Shown in pieces: positions 53,001-62,159 of a stretch of DNA of 64,000 bases. The stretch is from NCBI GenBank assembly GCA_028829895.1, contig CM054182.1:86725546-86789545 (forward strand), read 5' to 3'. The translations under genes were made by a program, and so were the position numbers. The stretch comes from Sinotaia quadrata (lineage: Eukaryota; Mollusca; Gastropoda; Architaenioglossa; Viviparidae). Positions within the stretch are counted from its first letter, which is position 1, and every line of letters starts with the position of its first letter. Under the pieces are notes generated by a model. That model saw nothing but the letters and a program-made list of their open reading frames with translations, had not been told where the DNA came from and made no database searches.

Positions 53001-56000
53001 AAATGAAGATGGTAAGAAATGACACAAGACAGATGAAAATTAATAAAATATTTATATAAAAAATTAAACAAATAAAGAAAATTAAAACAACAATCAATTA
53101 TAAAATCCACATAGTACAGTTCCCATAATGTCTACCAGAGAAAAGTTTAGCCTTCCCTAGCTAGTTAGATTTTACCTGACCAAGTTCCTATAGTTTCTTC
53201 TCAGTTCTCCAATATCAAAAAGTTCTGCAAAGTTCCCAAAGTCCACTATTGTTTCTACACAGTTCTCTAACCACTCTCACACTCCATCCCAAATGTACTA
53301 TTTTCACTTATTTTAGTTACACTGGTGGAGCCTAGCATCATCACTGGCTGAGTCTATGTAGACTTCCTGCTCCTAAGTGATGTAATATGGCGTTCATACG
53401 AACTAACAGCTGGTACACTTCAGCAAACTGATGACCAACACAAGCAATGCTACCAAGATGCAAAGCAACCAAATGTACAGAGACTGCTAATGTTAACTAC
53501 AAAGTGCTAAATCATTTTCTCTGAGCACAATTTCGCTACCCTGAAATAAACATAAATTATTTATACATGGCAACTTATGATAATTACATTTTTTCCTTTG
53601 CTCAGGACAGACAACCCTCACCCAGAGTAGTTTGATTATTTTTCCTTTGCTCAGGGCATGACCCCCAACTAGATCTTCAAGTAATTTTTACCACATAATT
53701 TTCACAAACGATAATAAAAACAATTGGTTGTTTAATTTAAACTAAAATGTAACTTGTATACTTATAACTTAGTTACTACATCAAGAATATATATATGTTC
53801 CATTTGCCACACAAAATGTAGGACAACACTGTTCTTTTTTATTTTTTGTAGCTAAAAGCCACTGGAGACTAGTCTCTAAGGTTGTAATCATTAGAATTAA
53901 TCTCTGTACTTGGCTGTCAGCCACACAGTCCTAGAATATAAAACTTAGATTTGAATCTTTGTTCTCAGTTATTGCAATGTCTGCACAATTTTGTATTGTC
54001 CTCATTATCTCATTGAGGAGTTGGTAGATCTGTTTAATGAGGCCTGAAGGTAATCATCTGGGTTGCTTCCTATCATTTCTAGATCTGATAATTAGTTGAC
54101 TGAAGAACCATCCTCTCTAAAGTTCTGCAGAAAGCCTCTTTATTAGCACTGGGAATTATTTTCTTATCTCACAAGATTGAATAAAAATTATGGAACTATT
54201 TCATTTTAATTAAAGAATTTTGAACAGGCAAACAGTTTTCATTTAACTAAGAAGAATTAAATAAAAATTATATAAGTAACAAAATGAAATCTGTAGGCCA
54301 TATTCTGTTAAGTTATTAAATTATGTAAGTAAGTATATTCTCACATATTTATTCTTAATTATAAGATTGAGGTTTACACAGGAATGAAAACATCTTAATG
54401 CAATAAAAAGTGAGGTTTCTTATAGTCCAGTACTAAAAGTAAAATGCAGTTTTTCTGGTAACTTGGATTCAAAATTTAGAGTAATATTTGTGTATTAGAA
54501 ATAGTTACTTGGCTCATGGAGCCATCAGCTACATTCGCACTTTGATAATTTGATCTGCAAGTCTGTTTTTTTTTAAAGCCTGAAAAATAACCTGGGGCTC
54601 TGGGCAGCTAGGAGAACAGAATCCATGGACTCTCAGCTGCATCATGGTCATGATGATTTTCTTGATAAATAACCCTCTCCCAAGCTTGGAATTGTGGACT
54701 TCATTGACCATACTGTTAAAGCACTTAGAGAGTTAAATTATAAAGTGCTAATTGAAAAAGAAAACTAATAAGTGATTTTAATATTGTTTTTAATGATTTT
54801 AATTTTTTTTTTTATAAATGCCAGGACCAATTAAACATTTACTGTCACTTTATGAATGAGTCACTGCACAAGAAAACATTGAAAAATAATAGATTTAAAA
54901 TGAATATACAACTTCCAGGATGGCAATGTGGTGGACAACCACAGTGATACAAGCCAGGGCACAGTGGTGGCTGATGGGAAATACTCAATGATGGAATTTG
55001 CCTTGCTGTATTTCCGTGAATCACTGGACAGGTAAGAATTTGTAGCAGTTTTAATCCTTATAGGTTTTTTTTTTTGTGTGTATTTCAGTCATAGTCACTA
55101 GAGTTTATCCTGTGATAATACAAGTTCCATTTGTTTTCTGTTGCAAGTTCAAGGCATAGTTACTTTTATAAGACCTGATTTCAGTTATGTAGGTATGTGA
55201 CCCAGTCACATTTGTTTTTTTTAAAAAATGCATTTCTCAGTTGAAATTAGTTATATCAATTGATACACATGTCCCAGATAGAGTAATTTGCATATGTATA
55301 GCTTATTTGTAGTCACTTTTGTATGTCCCAGTTGTAAGAAATCTGTTTATTTGCTAATTGTGACTTTTTGTTTATGTCACATTTGTACTTACTGTGTATG
55401 ACCTATTTGAATTATTTGAGGTGTCTTAGTTTAACTGCTATTTTTTGTTCCACTGGTTATCACTTGACCTAGATTTGATAGGAGTTTTATCTGTAAATGT
55501 AATTTTGGATATATTGGGACAATTCATCTCACAAATTCACACAGGCACTCACAGTTTAATTAAGTAAATGTTTTCATAATACTTCTCCTGCCTCATCTTA
55601 AATATTTTCCATCTACCACATCCTCAAACATGCACATATTCTCTTCCACCCTTTTATTTTTATAATAACTGAATTCTTTTAATTAATTTCTTATAGTATT
55701 TTGTTAAAAAAAAAGTGAAATGCAATGATGTATATACATTTATTTATGTTCACAGACTTTACTTAGAGCTCGTTAGATTTAGTTAGTATATGCCAAAGTT
55801 ATGTGAAATAACTGAAACAAGTGTTATTTATAAAATTCACTGGTTTTCAGAAAAGAACAACAACCCTACAGGTAAAGTCAGCTAATTGTTCTTGTCAAAA
55901 CTTGTTCATGCATTTCATTCACCTGGCTAATGCATTCATGCATTAACATATTTCCTGCCATCTTCCCATGCAAATCTGTAACCAGTCTTAAGATTTAATT

Positions 56001-59000
56001 CAAAGGTTTATTTGCATTTCATTCTGTAATCAATCTTAGGATTCAGTTCAAAGGCATTTTTTTCTTATTTAATTTTGCCTTTAAATTAGTTTAAAAATTT
56101 TTTTTTAATAATTAAAAAAAAACCCTTGGTAAATGGTAAAACTTATATTAGAGCCAGAACAAAGATATTTATTTTAAGCAAAATTAAATGTTAAAGATAA
56201 CTGCTGTTTGTCTGTATTTTGTTCTAATAATATTTGATGTTAAGGAAGAAAGGATAACAAATATTGATCTAGAATTTTATTTAATTTTTGGATGGTTTAA
56301 TAAAGTATTGTTGCTATACAATATTCATTTACTCATATCTTGTTCACCTACAAATTTACCCATTTTTATCTTTCAAGCTATATATGGACCTCGGCCTTAA
56401 TACTGATGACTTCTTTTATCTTTCTTTTAATCAAATACTGATTTCCTGTATTACATCATCAAATACTGATTTCCTGTATTACATCATCAAATACTGATTT
56501 CCTGTATTACATCATCAAATACTGATTTCCTGTATTACATCATCAAATACTGATTCCCTTTATTACATCATCAAATACTGATTTCCTGTATTACATCATC
56601 AAATACTGATTTCCTGTATTACATCATCAAATACTGATTTCCTGTATTACATCATCAAATACTGATTTCCTGTATTACATCATCAAATACTGATTCCCTT
56701 TATTACATCATCAAATACTGATTCCCTGTATTTCATATAACTAAATATGGTTCCTTGTATTTCATAACCAAGTACTGATTCCCTGTATTTCTTAACCAAA
56801 TATTGATTCCCTGTATTTCATAACCAAATATGGTTCCTTGTATTTCATAACCCCAAGTACCGATTCCCTGTATTTCATAACTAAATACCGATTCCCTGTA
56901 TTTCATAACTAAATACTGATTCCTTCTATTATTTTATATACCTATGCTTTGTATTATATAACCAATTGCTAATTCCCTGTATTTCATAATCAGATAATGA
57001 TTCCATTTATCCACTTAATCACATATTGCTTCCCTGTATCTCATCCCAAATACTTTCTTAAACCCATGTATTGAATCTCTTTTTCTCTCCTGATTCCTTT
57101 AATCTTTCAGCCCAAGTACTAGTATTTATCTCTCAACCTAAATGCCGATTTCCTTGGTCTCTCAAACTAAATAACTATTCTTTTTATCTCTCAAACTAAA
57201 TAATGATTCCGTTTATCTCTCAAACTAAATAATGATTCCTTTTATCTCTCACCTGAATATTTATTCCCTTTTATCTCTCAGTCTAAATACTGATTCTCCT
57301 TATTCTCTACATAAATACTGATTTCCTTGATCTCTCAAACTAGATATCGATTTCCTTGGGTCTTTCATACCAAATGCTTTTGTTTTCTTTATCTCTCAAT
57401 CCAAAAACATGATCTTATTCTCTTGATCTATCAACCCAAATAGAGATTCTTTTTCTCTCAACTCAAATATTGGGTTCCTCTATCTCAGTCAAAATTCTGG
57501 ATCATCATTCATCTCTCAGCCCTAATACTGGCTCCTTTTATCTCACAATCCAAATGCTTGTATTTCCTCCTTATGAAAGTATTTATTATTATGTTTATTT
57601 AGTTAAGATTTTTTTCCCCTGTTTTTTTTTTTAGATGCTCAAATACAGTACAAATAAACATATTTTTGTGATCTTTTGGTTTTCATGATAATTCTAGCAA
57701 TAAGATTCTAGAAAATGATAGTGCATTTTTGTTGTGGATGCTATTGTTATGGAACTGTTGGAATGTAATTCTAGAAATTAATGCAGATTTGTTGTCAACA
57801 CAGTTGTTGTGGACATACTTATTGTATGTACAGTTGTTGTGGAAACATTTGTTGTAGATACAGTTGCCTTTGACTCATTTGTTGTGGATGCATTTGTTGT
57901 GGATATAGTTGTTATGGACACAATTGTTTGCAGGCAAAGTTGATATAGACACAGTTGTGTGCACAAATGGAGAACATTCTAAAAATGAACATATGTTGGG
58001 ATCATAGCTTCTTAACTCTAGGGAGAATTAGAATAAATTAAACAACATGACTGTTGAGCTTTGAATAGTAAGTACAACATTAGAGTCATAAAACGAAATG
58101 ACTTTTTATTTGTTTATTATGAGAAAGACACAACTGATGTAAAAATAATAATAGTAAGTACAACATTAGAGTCATAAAACGAAATGACTTTTTATTTGTT
58201 TATTATGAGAAAGACACAACTGATGTAAAAATAATAATAGTAAGTACAACATTAGAGTCATAAAACGAAATTACTTTTTATTTGTTTATTATGAGAAAGA
58301 CACAACTGATGTAAAAAGACACAACTGATGTAAAAATATATTTACAGGCTGAGTAGTCTTCCTCAGGATGATGAAGCGCATTAAAATTAATGCAGAAATT
58401 AATGTAGAATGAGTGTTACAGGAAATCTAAATTGTGTAGCATATTTGTTGATAAAATAAAAATAATGCTACACAATGTCTGAATTGTGACACATTGATGC
58501 AGAATGTAATGATAGAGTATGTATGAGTTAAGTAGCATGTTTGTTGACACATAGGAATTAATGTTACAGGAATAATCAACTGAGAAGAGATGCACAAGGT
58601 AAATTATTTACAGATGTCTGTGATGTTGCCAAGCATTATATATACACCCAACTTAACATGTCACCTCATAACTATATAACTCTTTTTTCTTCAGCTTCCA
58701 GATCCATGTGAATTTGAAAATACAGTCTGTGTTGATTCCTTTTGCTTTATGTGCAAGCTACAGATTATGATTTTTAACCTACAGTCAACAATGTTGTAGA
58801 CTAATGTGTGCAGTTATAATGCAGTTTAATCAGTTATGCTTTTTGCTTTGTTTGTAGTGTCCACCTCTCCCAATAAATATTGAAATAAACCTAAATTACT
58901 ATGACTATTGTAAGAATTTTTAATTTAAAAAAAATCGATAAAAATTCATTTTTATTTTGGTCTAAAATGACACAGTATATTGGATACATGCTTTGTTAAT

Positions 59001-61157
59001 AAAGTTTGGGGGGAAAGGGAAAGAATTGTGAAGAAAAATTGTGTACGCTAACTGCAAGTTTTGCTTCATCAGATTTATTTCTGTGTATGAAAATCCATGA
59101 CTTTCAAGATTGTCTTTGTGGGGGGTTTTTTGTGTTTTTTTTTGCACATATTTAAATATGTTTTCAGAAATTAATGCATTGGGCTGGTAACAAGTTGAGT
59201 TATACACACATTTTACATTTCAGTGAAATATGCTTCCCACATTATAATGTTTAAGTTGCAATGAATAAATCAGGGTATCATTCACTGGCAGTAAATCAAG
59301 AATAATAAATGTAGGTATTTTCTTTACTTTAACAAATGCAATATTAAATTTCAGAATGCTAATTTTATATAAAAGACTAAACCAAATAATTGTTATCAAT
59401 AAAAATGGTTTAATATCTTTATCTTTTTAATAATGATAATGATGATAAATGGACAAAAATATATAATACTTTCAACAGTTTGCTCTGTGATCTTCAAATT
59501 TCTTGAGAGCAAAAAGAGAGACCTTCATGGAACAAATGTAGTTGTTTTCCTTTTTGTGGGGGGAGAAGGAACTGAAAAATAAGCAATTTTCTTCTTCTGC
59601 CGTAGATTTTTACTAATGATAATATAAAAAGAAGACGTTTCTTTTTCAAAGAAAAATAAGATTTTCTTGAAAGGATTTTAGTGTACTAAAGGAAAATATA
59701 AGACCACTAGTCATGTTTTGCTTCTGCAAACAGCTTTTTACTAATTATAATATTTTCTCCATTCTGCCATCTTCTACTTTACACTGTCTCTCTCTACCCC
59801 CGCTTTCCCCCATTTTGCTTATTTGTCTGCATATTTTATTCAGGTATGAGATGTTACGAACAGATGACGGCTCAATAAGGGGAACAGTGAAATTGATTGA
59901 GAACATCAAAGTGCATAACTTGCAAAAAGACATCATCTCAAAACCTAGAGGTGAAGGTGCTTTTGGGTTTAACAACATGCTAATTGCAGATAAGATACTT
60001 GGTGATGTACACACAAAGTATGGATATGAATATTGGAAATAACAATTTAGAAATTTTGATTCAGGTGTTTTGTTACCTGACATTACATGGATCATTTGCT
60101 CATATCTTCAAAGAAAAATGATTTGTAGGTTTTCACATGAAAGAAAAAGTTATATTCATGGTTATTTGTCACCATCACCCATAGTTAACTGAGCAAATTT
60201 CTGAGAAACATAGTCATTACGGCACACTTAATTAATTGAATGAATGTCTAATGTATATATTTTCAGCATGTTATTTATTTTAAATTCTTTAACCATGGGC
60301 TTAATCCTGTTTAACCTGCTTTCCATAATACTAAATTGCTTGACATAATTACCTTTTGTATGTTTTGCCACAGCTTTGACTGTTGTTTTTGTCCTAATCC
60401 AGAAGTCACTAAATTATAAAACTGTTGATTATTTAAATTTAATTCACACTTAGTGCCCATTAAAGCTATTTCTCTAAGTGCATTTATGACATTTTGTACG
60501 CGTGTTTTGCAGTCATTTATTTAATTTTCTTTGAATTGCCCCCCTTGCAAACTTTGTATGAGATAGTTTTGGGTAAATGAAATGATCTAGTGTTTGAGGA
60601 ATTAAATAAAACAACATATAGTTTGAACATGAAAACCCAGAAATATTGCCTAAATTTGAAATGGGAATAATTTGTCAATTTTATGGCATCTTTATTAGAA
60701 GTTATTTCAGAAAAATATTGTCCTGTTTAAAATGAGAATTAGTTCAGCATAATTAACTAATAAATAGTTTGCATTGTACTCTGTACTCTGAACTTGTGTG
60801 GGCACATGAATATTTAGGATATAACTAAAGTTTTGTTTATATAATTGAAAGTGATTCTTATATATATATTTGTATGTCATAACTTGAGAATGGTGTAGAT
60901 ATAGATCAGAATCTATTCTCTGAAATTTGATTCTATAAATGATTTTAGAACCTCAGGGTCAATATGCAGTACTATAAAATGTATAAAGCTTTGACTGATT
61001 GATCAAGAAACTGTATACATATGGCTTGAAATAAATCTCCCCTCCTACCCCCCTCCTCTCCCCCCCGAAGAATAAAAAAAAAATATATGTGTATAGACTG
61101 TAACAAGGCCTCAGTTCAATTTAGCAAAATGTGTAAGTTTAGTTTTATTTATCATCC

Positions 61158-61193
<36 letters not shown>

Positions 61194-62107
61194 ACATTTC
61201 TGAAGATGCAACTTATAAATTATCTCAAACTCTCTTTATTATTAACATTTTTTTATCATTAAGGAGTTTGAAGTTATCAAACAAAATTATTTGTAAAAAA
61301 GAAAAATGCAAGTAGATGTGAGTTAATTTCTATATAATATAGTGTTCAGATAGAGAATAGATAATAGTAAACCTATAGTAAACATATTTTCCAAGTCTAT
61401 CAGAAATAAATTAGGACCACACAAATTTTCTTGTATAATTTTTGTTGTATATTTCTGTAGCCGCGGGCCAGGCAGATTGGACATGGAAGGAACAAGCTGA
61501 CATGATTAAATGGACTAGAGTGAGTTTAATTATAATTAATTATAATTTATACCAATTCACAAAATAATAATTACACTTAAATATATAAAACTTTCGCCAT
61601 AAAAAATTAACAATTCTGAAGCAAGAGCCAAAGATGTATTTTGAACACTTTAAAGTGTTATTACTCCTTTTTTATGGTTACTTAAATATTGTTTGTCAAA
61701 TGAACTCTCAGATTTATTTTTAAATTTAGATTTTTCAGTTATCTTATTTCAGATGTATTACTGTATTAAGTCTGTTGTATAAATTAAATTTAATCATTTA
61801 TATCTTGCTAACCTCCCCTGAGTGCGGGTCCATTCAGTCTGAGCTAAGCTTGACAGTAGTTGTAAAATCTTTAAATAACAAAGTTGCTGCCTGAGACACA
61901 CACTCCTTAATCTGTTTAATTATGGACTCATATATTAGGATTAACCTAAAAGCTCCAAGAACAGTACTTATGTGAAGCATTAATTGTTTCTTTAAGTCTG
62001 GGTTCTCATTCTACGGCTTGATACTTTGTGTGTGTGCATGTGTGCTTGCATGTCTTTGTGCATGCTTGTGTGTGTGTGTGTGTGTGCTTGCATGTCTTTG
62101 TGCATAC

Positions 62108-62159
<52 letters not shown>

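Noticed and set aside
59951..60042. Extension of exon 28 to its in-frame stop as an alternative end
   Set aside because: The donor AGAG|GTGAAG gives correct phase with exon 29 and continues MyTH4-2; a stop here would truncate the domain. A retained-intron isoform is possible but unsupported.
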